64,000 bases of DNA from Ruminococcus sp. (GTDB taxonomy: Bacteria > Bacillota > Clostridia > Oscillospirales > Acutalibacteraceae). The translations under genes and the position numbers were made by a program. The stretch is taken from the NCBI GenBank assembly GCA_003521625.1, contig DPHV01000024.1:300815-364814 (forward strand), in the 5' to 3' direction. Of the stretch, positions 49,721 to 59,319 are shown piece after piece. The first letter of the stretch is position 1, and the number at the start of each line of letters is the position of its first letter. Below the pieces are notes generated by a model. The model did no database searches. It saw only the letters and a list, made by a program, of their open reading frames with translations, and had not been told where the DNA came from.

Positions 49721-51388
49721 TCAATTGTTATATTCATTAAGCATTGATTCAGCATGGGTTAAAGCGGCTTCGGTGATGTTTACACCGCCGATTATGCGGG
49801 CAAGCTCATTTACTCTGCCGTTATGGTCAAGAATTGAAACGTCAGTAAAGGTTCTTCCGTCATCAACCTGCTTGCAGATAAGATAATGGTGATCTGCGAG
49901 GGCGGCAATCTGTGCCTGGTGTGTTACACAGAGCACCTGACTGTTTTCCGATACCTGCTTCAGCTTTAAACCAACCTTTTCTGCGGCAGAGCCTGAAATT
50001 CCTGTGTCTACCTCGTCAAAAATAAGTGTATCGACTGTATCTGACGCTGAAAGTACTGTTTTTATTGCAAGCATCATTCTTGAAAGCTCACCACCTGATG
50101 CGATTTTTGCGACAGGGCGTGGCGTTTCACCGGGGTTTGCGGAAATTAAAAGCTCTACCTTATCAATGCCCTTCGGGTTAAATTCGGTTATTTCAAACTG
50201 CGGAACAAGCTCTACGTTAGGCATATTTAAAAAGCTCATTTCGTCTTTTACCTTTTTTGCAAAATCTAAAGCTACTTTTTTACGGTGCTTGCTTAACTTC
50301 TGTGCTGACTGCATTGCAAGTTTTTCAGCCTTTTCGACTGCTCCAATAAGCTCGTCACGGTTTTTGTCGAAGTTTACAAGCTCGTCAAGCCTTGACTGCA
50401 TATTTTCCGCAAACGGAATCAAATCATCACAGGGGCAGTTATATTTTCTTGAAAGGCGATTGAGTAAATCAAGCCTTTCTTCGATTTCTTCAAGCCTTTG
50501 CGGATCGCTTTCAAGGTTATCGATAGCGTCGGAAATATTCTCGGCGCAATCCTTAAGATTATAATAAACATCAGAAAGTGTATCAGAAAGTGATTCGTAT
50601 TCGGAATTGTATTCAGCCGCTTTCTGAATATTTGAACAGGCGGAATCAACAGCTTCAACGCCTCCGTCAAAGCTCTCATTGCCCGATAAAAGCATTTTAG
50701 CTTCATTTAACAGTGAGAAAATCTTTTCAAAGCTCATAAGAGAGGTGCGCTCTGCTTCAAGAGTCTCTTCCTCACCGAGTTTTACATCGGCGTCATTAAG
50801 CTCCTGAATCTGAAACGAAAGCAAGTCAATCTCCTTTAAGCGTTCGCTTTCATCAGTATTTGCTTCGTTTAATTTCTTTTTAAGAATTTTATATTCCTTG
50901 TAGTTTTCTTTATATTCAGCTAAAAGCTCACTGCTTTTGCCGTAGCTGTCTATGTAATCAATATGAGTTTCAGGAGAAAAAAGCTCGTAGCTTTCGTGCT
51001 GACCGTGTATGTTAATCAGATACTTCGACAGCTCCTTAAGCATTGAAACAGTTGCCGGTCTGCCGTTTATTTTACAACTGCTTTTGCCCGATGTATTAAG
51101 CGTTCTCTGTAAAATAAGTACACCCTCGTCATCGGAAAAACCAAGCTCTTCGAGCTTACTTATTACTTCATTATTGATATTTTCAAACTGTGCGCTGACA
51201 AAAGCAGACTGCTCCCCCGTCCTGATTATGTCCTTTGAGGTGCGCTGTCCCATTATCGCATTGATTGCATCAATTATGATACTTTTACCTGCGCCTGTTT
51301 CACCCGTCAGCACATTTAGTCCACTGTTAAAATCTATTGACGTTTTTTCAATTACGGCTATGTTTTCAATATATAAAGTCTGTAGCAT
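49721..51388 (-). CDS. recN: DNA repair protein RecN
   Basis: RecN is an SMC-like ATPase in double-strand break repair. The 555-residue protein has an N-terminal Walker A (LTGETGAGKSIIIDAINAI), a long central coiled-coil region (about 160-370), and C-terminal signature and Walker B segments ASGGELSRMMLAIKT and DTLIFDEVDTGISG. The argR-recN pair next to tlyA and nadK is conserved in Firmicutes. Confidence 0.96.
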   Translation of the reverse strand: MLQTLYIENIAVIEKTSIDFNSGLNVLTGETGAGKSIIIDAINAIMGQRTSKDIIRTGEQSAFVSAQFENINNEVISKLEELGFSDDEGVLILQRTLNTSGKSSCKINGRPATVSMLKELSKYLINIHGQHESYELFSPETHIDYIDSYGKSSELLAEYKENYKEYKILKKKLNEANTDESERLKEIDLLSFQIQELNDADVKLGEEETLEAERTSLMSFEKIFSLLNEAKMLLSGNESFDGGVEAVDSACSNIQKAAEYNSEYESLSDTLSDVYYNLKDCAENISDAIDNLESDPQRLEEIEERLDLLNRLSRKYNCPCDDLIPFAENMQSRLDELVNFDKNRDELIGAVEKAEKLAMQSAQKLSKHRKKVALDFAKKVKDEMSFLNMPNVELVPQFEITEFNPKGIDKVELLISANPGETPRPVAKIASGGELSRMMLAIKTVLSASDTVDTLIFDEVDTGISGSAAEKVGLKLKQVSENSQVLCVTHQAQIAALADHHYLICKQVDDGRTFTDVSILDHNGRVNELARIIGGVNITEAALTHAESMLNEYNN

Positions 51389-51405
51389 TTACAATTCACC
51401 CTGTT

Positions 51406-51852
51406 TTAAATGAGCTTTTTAAGTTCTTCCGTAAGACTTACGGCAAGCTGTGAGCTTCGGCAGGCAATAAAAATTGTGTCGTCACCTGCTATTGTTCCGA
51501 CAACGGCTTTGTAGTCATTTGAATCAAGCGCCGCACAAACAGCCTGTGCCATTCCGCTAAGCGTTTTGATTACGACAATATTCTGTGCGAAATCTATTGA
51601 ATTTACCGAAGAAGCAAAAAGAGAAGAAAAGTTTGAACGAATATCCGTTGAGTTTTTTGCAGCGGAAACATAGCGGTATTTTCCGTCAGATCCGAGAGTT
51701 TTAACAAGGCGCAAATCCTTGATATCACGGGAAATTGTCGCCTGAGTCGCCTTGTAGCCCTCGTCCTTAAGACGAGTAAGAAGCTCGTCCTGCGTTTCAA
51801 TCGGGTATTCGGCGATTATGTCAAGAATTTTGGCGTGTCGTCTTGATTTCAT
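51406..51852 (-). CDS. argR: Arginine repressor ArgR
   Basis: The 148-residue regulator has an N-terminal winged helix (IETQDELLTRLKDEGYKATQ, then ATISRDIKDLRLVK) and a C-terminal arginine-binding hexamerisation domain (GTIAGDDTIFIACR). In Firmicutes it controls arginine synthesis and catabolism. Arginine genes are not in this window, and its place next to recN is conserved irrespective of function. Its ATG overlaps the nadK stop by one base. Confidence 0.95.
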   Translation of the reverse strand: MKSRRHAKILDIIAEYPIETQDELLTRLKDEGYKATQATISRDIKDLRLVKTLGSDGKYRYVSAAKNSTDIRSNFSSLFASSVNSIDFAQNIVVIKTLSGMAQAVCAALDSNDYKAVVGTIAGDDTIFIACRSSQLAVSLTEELKKLI

Positions 51853-52709
51853 CAGATTTCCCTCTCTTTCAGCTTTTCGTTTAATTTTCTGTAAAAATTA
51901 CGTTTGTTTATTGAAACAAATTTGAGTTTTAAATCAGATTTTTTTATTTTTACAATATCATCTGCAAGTATATCGACATTCTTTTCACCGTCAATTGTCA
52001 GCACACAGCAACATTCGCTGGGGATTTTGACCGAAACAGTAAGCACTGAATTACCATCAAAAATGACAGAACGTGAAAAAAGTGAGTGTGGACATACGGG
52101 AGTCATAAGAATACAGTCAAGCTGGGGTGCAATTATAGGCCCGCCAGCCGAAAGCGAATAGGCGGTTGAGCCGGTCGGTGTTGAGAAAAGCAAACCGTCT
52201 GCACGGTATTTTGCAATTACCTCATCATCAAGAGTAACCTGTAAATCAATAATTTTTGAAAGCTGACCTCGTGCAATAACTGCGTCATTTACGGCAAGGT
52301 AATTCTTTGAAACACCGTTTTTAATTACTTCAACATCAAACAAAATGCGTTCTTCAACCGAATAGTCGCCGTTAAGAATTCGTGTCAGCTCGCTGATACC
52401 GTCAATCTCTATGTCTGCGGCAAAGCCGAGTCTGCCGACGTTTACTCCGATTAACGGTTTGTCAAAACGTGCGGCATACTTTGCGGCATGAATAATTGTT
52501 CCGTCACCGCCGACAGTTATCGCAATATCGCAAACTTTGAAAAGCTCTTCGATTGTGTCTGTAAAGGAAATCTTAACGCCCTTATAAAAGGACGCACATT
52601 CGGAAAGCATATATACCTCTGAGTTATTTGAAAGCATAAGTAAAGCTATTTCACCTGCACAGGAAATTGCTTCCTCTTTTGAAAGATTTACAACAACGGC
52701 TGTTTTCAT
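51852..52709 (-). CDS. nadK: NAD kinase
   Basis: NadK makes NADP from NAD and ATP or polyphosphate. The 285-residue protein has the GGDGT nucleotide motif (VGGDGTIIHAAKYA), NVGRLGFAADI, and the later RADGLLFSTPTGSTAYSLSA with the conserved Asp and Asn residues (NDAVIARG). Start ATG at 52709 after AGGTGAT, 11 bp from the tlyA stop. Confidence 0.95.
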   Translation of the reverse strand: MKTAVVVNLSKEEAISCAGEIALLMLSNNSEVYMLSECASFYKGVKISFTDTIEELFKVCDIAITVGGDGTIIHAAKYAARFDKPLIGVNVGRLGFAADIEIDGISELTRILNGDYSVEERILFDVEVIKNGVSKNYLAVNDAVIARGQLSKIIDLQVTLDDEVIAKYRADGLLFSTPTGSTAYSLSAGGPIIAPQLDCILMTPVCPHSLFSRSVIFDGNSVLTVSVKIPSECCCVLTIDGEKNVDILADDIVKIKKSDLKLKFVSINKRNFYRKLNEKLKEREI

Positions 52710-52720
52710 AAAATCACCTA

Positions 52721-53524
52721 TTATTTATCAAGTGCATTGTGTGAGTTTTCTACAAGCTGTTTCGGAGTGACGTCTGTGTACGATTTAGGTTCATCGCTTT
52801 TGCGAAGATGAATGAGGTATTCAATATTGCCCTCAGGTCCTTTTATCGGAGAAAAGTCAAGATTTAATACGTCAAATCCGTTATCAAGGCAGAAACTAAA
52901 GATGTTTTCTACAACCTCAATATGTACCGACGGGTCACGCACAACTCCCTTTTTTCCTACCTTTTCACGTCCTGCCTCAAACTGCGGCTTGATAAGACAT
53001 ACAGCCTGTGCGTTTTCAGCCATAAGCTCTCTTGCAACCGGCAGAATCAGTTTAAGAGAAATAAAGGAAACGTCAACAGAGAAAAAGTCGATTTCATCGG
53101 GTACCTGTTCACGGGTTACCTTCCTCATATTGGTGCGTTCAAGGTTTACTACACGTTCATCATTGCGGAGCTTCCATGCAAGCTGGCCGTAGCCTACGTC
53201 GATTGAGTAAACCTTTTTTGCGCCGTTTTGAAGCATACAATCGGTAAAACCGCCTGTTGAAGCGCCTATATCCATAGTGATTTTATCTTTTAAGTCAAAA
53301 TCAAAATTGTTTATAGCCTTTTCAAGCTTTAAGCCGCCACGGCTGACATATTTCTGTGTGTTGCCTCTTACCTCTATTTCAGCGTTTTCATCATATGTTG
53401 AGCCGCACTTATCGGCTTTCTGATTATCTACATACACCTGACCTGCCATAATTACCGCTTTTGCTTTTTCACGACTGTCGGTGAAGCCCTTTTCATAAAC
53501 AAGTATATCAAGTCTTTTTTTCAT
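52721..53524 (-). CDS. tlyA: TlyA family rRNA methyltransferase/hemolysin-like protein
   Basis: The 267-residue protein has an N-terminal S4 RNA-binding domain (RLDILVYEKGFTDSREKAK) and a FtsJ-like SAM methyltransferase domain with DIGASTGGFTDCMLQNGA and YSIDVGYGQLAWKL. TlyA proteins 2'-O-methylate rRNA, and the hemolysin label is historical. The ATG at 53524 overlaps the dxs 3' end by 17 bp; a longer in-frame extension lies wholly within dxs and is rejected. Confidence 0.93.
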   Translation of the reverse strand: MKKRLDILVYEKGFTDSREKAKAVIMAGQVYVDNQKADKCGSTYDENAEIEVRGNTQKYVSRGGLKLEKAINNFDFDLKDKITMDIGASTGGFTDCMLQNGAKKVYSIDVGYGQLAWKLRNDERVVNLERTNMRKVTREQVPDEIDFFSVDVSFISLKLILPVARELMAENAQAVCLIKPQFEAGREKVGKKGVVRDPSVHIEVVENIFSFCLDNGFDVLNLDFSPIKGPEGNIEYLIHLRKSDEPKSYTDVTPKQLVENSHNALDK

Positions 53525-55400
53525 TTTCAGTTTGATTTTCTCCCAGATTTTTTGTAATAACGTCAAACATTCCCTTGCTGTCAAGCTTTAACATTGCAAG
53601 AGCTTCGGAAACCGACATCTGCTTTACAAACTCATCGTTAATCGCCTTTATATGATAATTTCCGCTAAATTGAGTTCTCTGGAGCAAATCAGAAAAATTG
53701 CGAGCAATTCCGCCGTTCTTAATTCCCTCTTCAAAGAACCACACATTTTCAAAATTTGACGCAAATTCAACAGCCTCGTTGTTAATCGGTCTTATTTTAC
53801 AAAGCTTTAAAATGCAGATTTCAATTCCGATTTCTTCAAGCATTTCCTTTGCACGGCAGGCATATGAAAAAAGTCTGCCGTAGGTTATGAGAAGGTTTTT
53901 ACATTCCTTATTGCCGTAAATGTCATAATCAATGCTTTCTTCACCGTAATCATCGGGGCAGTAAAGCTCTCCTCCACGAGGATAGCGCACAACAGCAAGG
54001 TTTTCGCACATATATATTGCAGTTCCAAGTGCTTTTTTTAGTCCGATAAAATAAGACGGAGAAAAGATAGTTGTATTCGGAATTGAATTGAGCATTGAAA
54101 CGTCAAAAACGCCCTGATGAGTTTCGCCGTCACTGCCGACAATTCCTGCTCGGTCAACGGCAAGTACAAGGTGAATATTGCCGAGTGCTGAGTCGTGAAT
54201 GATCTGGTCATAGGAACGCTGTAAAAAAGTTGAATAAACAGCAAAAACAGGCCGCATTCCACGAGAAGCAAGTCCGCAACCGAAGGTGACAGCGTGTTCT
54301 TCGGCAATTCCAACGTCAAAAAACCTTTCCTTATACAGCTTTGAAAAATCACTTAATCCTGTTCCCGTCGACATAGCGGCAGTTATTGCACAGATTTTCT
54401 TATCCTGTTGTGCAAAGTCGCACATTGTCTTTCCAAAAACAGAGGAAAAGCCCTTGTGACTTGAAATCGGCTCGCCTGAATCTATATCAAACTGACCTAT
54501 TCCATGAAACTCACCGGGATTCTCTTCGGCAGGTTGATAACCTTTTCCCTTCTTTGTGACAACGTGTATCATTACGGGAGCGTTAATTTTTTTTGCCGCT
54601 GCAAAAGCGTTCTCAAGCTCTTCAACGTTGTGACCGTCAATCGGACCTAAATAGGTAAAGCCAAAACAGTCAAACAAAGTATTTTTATATACGAGATTTT
54701 TTATTCCGGACTTTCCGTGCCGCAGAAACGATTTAATCGGCTTACCTATAAGGGGAATTTTTGAAAGGACTTTTTCTGTATTCTTCTTAACCCTTATATA
54801 CCAAGGCTGTATTCTGACGGTTGTCAGGTAACGAGGAAATGCACCGACGTTTTTTGAGATTGACATTTTATTATCATTCAGTACGACAATGAAATTCTTG
54901 TTAAAACGCCCTGCGTTATTCATAGCTTCAAACGCCAGACCACCCGTAAACGAGCCGTCACCTATTACAGCAATAGTGTGACTGTTGTCACCGTTTAACA
55001 GCTTTGCATTGGCTATTCCGAATGCCGCTGAAATTGAGGTACTGCTGTGACCTGTGTTGAAGTCATCGTACTTGCTTTCTGCCCTTTTCGGGAAGCCTGA
55101 AATACCGCCCTTCTGACGAAGGGTATCAAAGCTTTCATATCTTCCAGTAAGTAATTTATGCGTATAGCTCTGGTGTCCTACGTCCCATACAATGCTGTCT
55201 TTCGGGAAGTTGAAGCTTCTGTGAAGTGCTACGGTAAGCTCAACAACTCCGAGATTCGGCGAAAGATGACCTCCGTTTACAGATACGGTTTCAACAAGCT
55301 TTTCACGTATCTCGGTACAAAGCTTAGGAACTTCGGCTTCATTCAAGCGTTTTACGTCATTAGGTGATTTAATTTTTGAAAGAAGTTTATATTCACCCAT
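53508..55400 (-). CDS. dxs: 1-deoxy-D-xylulose-5-phosphate synthase
   Basis: Dxs is the thiamine-diphosphate enzyme that starts the MEP isoprenoid pathway from pyruvate and glyceraldehyde phosphate. The 630-residue protein shows WDVGHQSYTHKLLTGR, the TPP motif IGDGSFTGGLAFEAMNNAG with NDNKMSISKN, and the transketolase-type central and C-terminal domains (AEEHAVTFGCGLAS, RAGIVGSDGETHQG). The pathway continues with Dxr and IspG in this window. Adjacent to ispA, which uses the end products. Confidence 0.96.
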   Translation of the reverse strand: MGEYKLLSKIKSPNDVKRLNEAEVPKLCTEIREKLVETVSVNGGHLSPNLGVVELTVALHRSFNFPKDSIVWDVGHQSYTHKLLTGRYESFDTLRQKGGISGFPKRAESKYDDFNTGHSSTSISAAFGIANAKLLNGDNSHTIAVIGDGSFTGGLAFEAMNNAGRFNKNFIVVLNDNKMSISKNVGAFPRYLTTVRIQPWYIRVKKNTEKVLSKIPLIGKPIKSFLRHGKSGIKNLVYKNTLFDCFGFTYLGPIDGHNVEELENAFAAAKKINAPVMIHVVTKKGKGYQPAEENPGEFHGIGQFDIDSGEPISSHKGFSSVFGKTMCDFAQQDKKICAITAAMSTGTGLSDFSKLYKERFFDVGIAEEHAVTFGCGLASRGMRPVFAVYSTFLQRSYDQIIHDSALGNIHLVLAVDRAGIVGSDGETHQGVFDVSMLNSIPNTTIFSPSYFIGLKKALGTAIYMCENLAVVRYPRGGELYCPDDYGEESIDYDIYGNKECKNLLITYGRLFSYACRAKEMLEEIGIEICILKLCKIRPINNEAVEFASNFENVWFFEEGIKNGGIARNFSDLLQRTQFSGNYHIKAINDEFVKQMSVSEALAMLKLDSKGMFDVITKNLGENQTENEKKT

Positions 55401-55438
55401 ATTAATTTACCATTTCCTGTAGTTAATTATAAAAAATC

Positions 55439-56314
55439 TTATTTTTTGCGGCAGGCAAGTTGACGTGCAAAATAAGAAAGACTGCTGACATCTCCACTGA
55501 ATACTTCAAGCGACTTTAAAGCCTTTTCAGTAAGCTCGTCTACAAGCTCACGGCACTTATCTATGCCGAGAAGTGAAACGTATGTGGATTTGCTGTTTTC
55601 CATATCACTGCCGACAGGCTTGCCGAGTTCTTCGTTTGACGAGGTTACATCGAGAATGTCGTCCTGTATCTGAAAGGCAATTCCTATGCACTCGCCGTAT
55701 TTAGAAGCAGCTTTTATATATTTTTCATCTGCGCCTGCGCAAATACAGCCGAGCTCGCAAGCCGCTTTTATAAGACAGGCTGTTTTCTTGTAATCCATTT
55801 CACGCAGAGTTTCTATCGGAGCGTTAGTGTTTTCACTCATAAGGTCTATAACCTGACCTCCGACCATTCCGACTGCTCCTGCATATTTTGCAAGGGTGTT
55901 TACGCCCTTACGGCAGGCTTTGTCACCGATAAGCTCTGAAGTTTTGTCACTGCTCATTATTTCAAAAGCAAGAGCCTGAAGAGCATCTCCTGCAAGCAAA
56001 GCAGTATCTTCTCCGTATACTATATGATTTGAGGGCTTTCCTCGTCTTAAATCATCGTCGTCCATACAAGGCAAATCGTCGTGAATAAGCGAATAAGTAT
56101 GAATCATCTCAACAGCACAGGCAAACGGTGCCGCTTTTTCGGTATTTTCACCGCAAAGCTGAGCAAATTCAAAAACAAGGCAGGGACGAACACGCTTTCC
56201 GCCTGCTTCAAGGCTGTACTTCATTGATTCAATGAGCTTTTTTTCTTTACAATTCAAGTCAGGCAGAAAATCAAAAAGATATTTTTCCGTAACAGAAATA
56301 TAATCAGTTTTCAA
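55439..56314 (-). CDS. ispA: Polyprenyl synthetase (farnesyl/geranyl diphosphate synthase)
   Basis: This chain-elongating trans-prenyltransferase most likely makes farnesyl diphosphate, the primer used by UppS. The 291-residue all-helical protein has GGKRVRPCLVF, the first Asp-rich motif HDDLPCMDDDDLRRGKPSNH, and the second QIQDDILDVTSS. Residues before the first motif (HTYSLIHDD) suit short chain length. It overlaps xseB by 11 bp and precedes dxs by 38 bp. Confidence 0.94.
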   Translation of the reverse strand: MKTDYISVTEKYLFDFLPDLNCKEKKLIESMKYSLEAGGKRVRPCLVFEFAQLCGENTEKAAPFACAVEMIHTYSLIHDDLPCMDDDDLRRGKPSNHIVYGEDTALLAGDALQALAFEIMSSDKTSELIGDKACRKGVNTLAKYAGAVGMVGGQVIDLMSENTNAPIETLREMDYKKTACLIKAACELGCICAGADEKYIKAASKYGECIGIAFQIQDDILDVTSSNEELGKPVGSDMENSKSTYVSLLGIDKCRELVDELTEKALKSLEVFSGDVSSLSYFARQLACRKK

Positions 56315-56534
56315 CTAAATTCCCCTCCCCGTTCTTTATGTGCTGTATTCTCTCGTTTATATCTTCAATCTGTCCTTTACAGCTTTCAAGCTCTTTCATA
56401 CAGAAGGCCAAGAGCTCGCAAGCCTGAGCGTACTGCTCAACGCTTTCCTGCAAGGTAAGACCTTTGTTTTCCATATTATTTACAATTTCTTCAAGCTTAG
56501 CGTTTGCCTCTTCAAACGTCATTTTTTTATTCAT
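56304..56534 (-). CDS. xseB: Exodeoxyribonuclease VII small subunit
   Basis: The 76-residue helical protein matches XseB: MTFEEANAKLEEIVNNMENK, LTLQESVEQYAQACELL. It forms complexes with the large subunit XseA. The ATG at 56534 follows GAGGTG by 9 bp; a GTG three codons earlier is less well placed. Normally xseA lies directly upstream, but here whiA occupies that position and no xseA is seen in the window. Confidence 0.92.
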   Translation of the reverse strand: MNKKMTFEEANAKLEEIVNNMENKGLTLQESVEQYAQACELLAFCMKELESCKGQIEDINERIQHIKNGEGNLVEN

Positions 56535-56564
56535 AGGAGTCACACCTCTGTAGATTTATAAAAA

Positions 56565-57479
56565 TTAATCATCAGCATATTCAAGCAGTCTTTGAATCCT
56601 GTGATTTGCTCCGCTTCGGCTTATGGGCGGATTGAGATTCTGCCCCAAATCACGCAGTGACATTTCAGGGTTTTCAAGCCTTAAATATGCAATCTCTCTT
56701 AAATCATCGGGCAAGGAATCAAGACCTTTTTTCTTTTTGATTTTTTCAATTGCTTCAAGCTGTTTTGCGGCGGCAGTTGCTACCTTGCCGATATTTGCAA
56801 GCTCACCGTTTATTCGGCGGTTTACGTTATTGCGCACAAGCTTTACAGCCTTTGTGCCCATAATTTCCATAGCCTTTACCGGTGCGCCGATATATGTAAG
56901 CAAGTCGCAGATTTGCTCACTGCCCTTGAAATAGACAACGTAGCTGCCGTTTCTCACAACTGTTTTTGGCGTAAAATCACACTCGGTAATTTCAGAAAGA
57001 ATTTTGCACAAATCAAGTGAAAGATTCTTGTGCGGTACGCAAAATTCAGCGTGATAGCCCTTCAAAGGGTCGGAAACAGAACCGCAGGAAAGGAAAACTC
57101 CTCTGATAAATGCAGATGACAGTTCCTCGGAGCTGACGTTAGCCCTGTTTACACGCAAAGTGACCTGTTTATGCGAATGTCCGAAGTCCTCAAAAATCCG
57201 CTTACAGTCATCAGAATCTACAACTACTACCTTGTACAGGTGGCTGTCGTTTGATTTTGTACGAAGTGCTGTCTGTTTTTCTATTATCGGCATATATAAA
57301 TTCTGAAGCAAAAATGTTATTCGCTTGCAGGAGTATGTGTTTTCGGTTTTGAAAACTATTCTGCTTTCGGAAAACGTCTTTCCGAACAGCAACATTCCAT
57401 AAAGCTCTGCTTTTAAAAGCTCTCTGTCGAAAACTTCTGCACTGCAAAGCTCTTTTTTTATTTCGGAAGAAAAAGACAC
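56565..57479 (-). CDS. whiA: WhiA family DNA-binding protein
   Basis: The 304-residue protein has a degenerate LAGLIDADG homing-endonuclease-like N-terminal part (FIRGVFLSCGSVSDP) and a C-terminal helix-turn-helix (LRENPEMSLRDLGQ-like RLENPEMSLRDLGQNLNPPI). Family members affect cell division and chromosome segregation in Firmicutes and sporulation in Streptomyces. The GTG start at 57479 is chosen for its GGGAGGAC ribosome binding site. An upstream extension overlaps rapZ. The rapZ-whiA pairing is conserved, but the usual yvcK between them is absent here. Confidence 0.93.
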   Translation of the reverse strand: MSFSSEIKKELCSAEVFDRELLKAELYGMLLFGKTFSESRIVFKTENTYSCKRITFLLQNLYMPIIEKQTALRTKSNDSHLYKVVVVDSDDCKRIFEDFGHSHKQVTLRVNRANVSSEELSSAFIRGVFLSCGSVSDPLKGYHAEFCVPHKNLSLDLCKILSEITECDFTPKTVVRNGSYVVYFKGSEQICDLLTYIGAPVKAMEIMGTKAVKLVRNNVNRRINGELANIGKVATAAAKQLEAIEKIKKKKGLDSLPDDLREIAYLRLENPEMSLRDLGQNLNPPISRSGANHRIQRLLEYADD

Positions 57480-57501
57480 TTTTGTCCTCCCTCGATTACA
57501 T

Positions 57502-58374
57502 TTAATTACTCTTCTTTGATACGTCACGGTGCTGAATAACACAACGGTAGCCCTTCTGAACGAAGTGTTCGTCAAGCGTTCTTGCTATTGTAACGCTTCT
57601 GTGCTTTCCGCCTGTACAGCCTATTCCGACTACCAGTTCACTCTTGCCCTCTTTTAGGTAGAGCGGAACGGAGAAATCGAGCAAATTAAGAGTGCGTCTT
57701 ATGAACTCCTGTGTATCGTCACTGTTGAGAACATAGTCACGCACCTCTTTATCAAGTCCCGTAAGGTGCTTAAGCCCGGGAATATAGTAAGGGTTTGGCA
57801 GACAGCGAACGTCAATAATCAGGTCGGCTTCAAGCGGAATTCCGTACTTAAAGCCGAACGACATAAACGTAAGCGTCAGACTCTGGGAGGTATCCTCCAT
57901 AAACATTGACATTACACGCTCACGCAACTGTTTATTTGACATATAGGTTGTATCTATTTTATAGTCAGCAAGCTTTTTTATCGGAATAAGCAGAGCCTTT
58001 TCAAACTCTACCGCTTCCGAAACAGAGCCGTCTTTAAGACGTTCCGACAGAGGATGCTTTCTGCGTGTTTCTTTATATCGCACAATAAGGCAGTCAACTT
58101 TAGCGTCAAAGAAAAGTATGCTTACGCTTTTATACTTCTGTTTGAACTTTTCAATTTCTGCGTACATATCTTCAAAGTTTTCATTGCCTCTTACATCAAC
58201 TACTACGGCAACACGCTTCATCATATTGTCCTTTGAACTAAGGCACAATGAATAGAGCGTGGAAAGTAACGACGCAGGGATATTATCAACGCAATAGTAT
58301 CCTATATCTTCAAGAACGTGGAGCGCACTTGTTTTTCCTGCACCCGACATTCCGGTTATTATTACAAATTCCAT
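57502..58374 (-). CDS. rapZ: RNase adapter protein RapZ / nucleotide-binding YvcJ
   Basis: The 290-residue protein has a Walker A at GMSGAGKTS (8-16), the segment GYYCVDNIP, and the C-terminal signature GIGCTGGKHRSVTIA. In Gammaproteobacteria RapZ controls glucosamine-6-phosphate synthesis through small-RNA decay; in Bacillus YvcJ affects competence. Here its neighbours murB and whiA suggest an envelope link, which is inference. Start ATG at 58374 with GGTGAT. Confidence 0.94.
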   Translation of the reverse strand: MEFVIITGMSGAGKTSALHVLEDIGYYCVDNIPASLLSTLYSLCLSSKDNMMKRVAVVVDVRGNENFEDMYAEIEKFKQKYKSVSILFFDAKVDCLIVRYKETRRKHPLSERLKDGSVSEAVEFEKALLIPIKKLADYKIDTTYMSNKQLRERVMSMFMEDTSQSLTLTFMSFGFKYGIPLEADLIIDVRCLPNPYYIPGLKHLTGLDKEVRDYVLNSDDTQEFIRRTLNLLDFSVPLYLKEGKSELVVGIGCTGGKHRSVTIARTLDEHFVQKGYRCVIQHRDVSKKSN

Positions 58375-58392
58375 AAAATCACCAAAACTAAA

Positions 58393-59298
58393 TTAAAGAA
58401 TAATCAGTTCACATTCAAGATTATAACCTGTTTTATCTGAAACGGTTTTCTGAATTTCACTGATTAAATCTCTTACATCTTTTGCTGTTGCATTTGACTT
58501 GTTGATTATAAAGCCAGCGTGTTTTTCGGAAACCTGAGCTCCTCCGCAGGTTTTGCCCTTTAAGCCGCACTGTTCGATTAACGCTCCTGCAAAATTGCCC
58601 TCGGGACGTTTGAAAACACTTCCTGCACTTGGGTATTCAAGCGGCTGTTTTGTACTGCGGCGTGACATATAATCGTCCATTTTTGCTCTTATTTCATCAG
58701 GATTGCCCTTTTTAAGTTTGAGGGTAACTCCGGTAATTATCATATTATTACTGCGATAAACGCTTGTTCTGTAACCGAAATTTAAATCGTCCTTTTCAAT
58801 TCTTCCGATTTCACCGGTAGGAGAAATGTGAGAAACGCTATGTACTACGTCTTTCATTTCACCGTCATATGCTCCTGCGTTCATAAAAACTGCGCCGCCG
58901 ACTGTACCGGGGATTCCCCATGCAAATTCAAGTCCTGATAAGCCGCAGTTGAGCGCAAATTTACAAAGATAAGCGAGCGTTGCGCCTGCACCGCAGAAAA
59001 TAGTTGTATCGTCTACCAGAGCAATTTTACGAAAATCTCCGTCAAGACGGATTACAACATCCCTTATTCCGTCATCGCTTACAAGCAGATTGCTTCCGTT
59101 TCCGAGGAGCATATAGTCTACATCTGAATCCTGACATTCTTTTAAAATCGTGCTTAATTTGCTTAAATTATTTACCTTTATATATACGTCAGCATTTCCG
59201 CCGATTTTAAATGACGTGTGCTTGCTCATAGGCTCATTTCTTCTTGCCTCGCAACCCAGAATTTCGGCGAGATTAAAGATTATTACGCTTTTATTCAT
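58393..59298 (-). CDS. murB: UDP-N-acetylenolpyruvoylglucosamine reductase
   Basis: MurB makes UDP-N-acetylmuramate with FAD and NADPH. The 301-residue protein has MSKHTSFKIGGNADV, LLGNGSNLLVSDDG, the FAD segment GLEFAWGIPGTVGGAVFMNA, and the catalytic region YPSAGSVFKRPEGNFAG. It lacks the extra loop of type I enzymes, so it is type II. The murB-rapZ-whiA order is widespread in Firmicutes. Confidence 0.96.
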   Translation of the reverse strand: MNKSVIIFNLAEILGCEARRNEPMSKHTSFKIGGNADVYIKVNNLSKLSTILKECQDSDVDYMLLGNGSNLLVSDDGIRDVVIRLDGDFRKIALVDDTTIFCGAGATLAYLCKFALNCGLSGLEFAWGIPGTVGGAVFMNAGAYDGEMKDVVHSVSHISPTGEIGRIEKDDLNFGYRTSVYRSNNMIITGVTLKLKKGNPDEIRAKMDDYMSRRSTKQPLEYPSAGSVFKRPEGNFAGALIEQCGLKGKTCGGAQVSEKHAGFIINKSNATAKDVRDLISEIQKTVSDKTGYNLECELIIL

Positions 59299-59319
59299 AA
59301 AATACCCCTTTACTCAAAA

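Noticed and set aside
50004..50564. Plus-strand open frame of 186 codons
   Set aside because: It is antisense to recN, very Ser-rich and without a ribosome binding site or homology.
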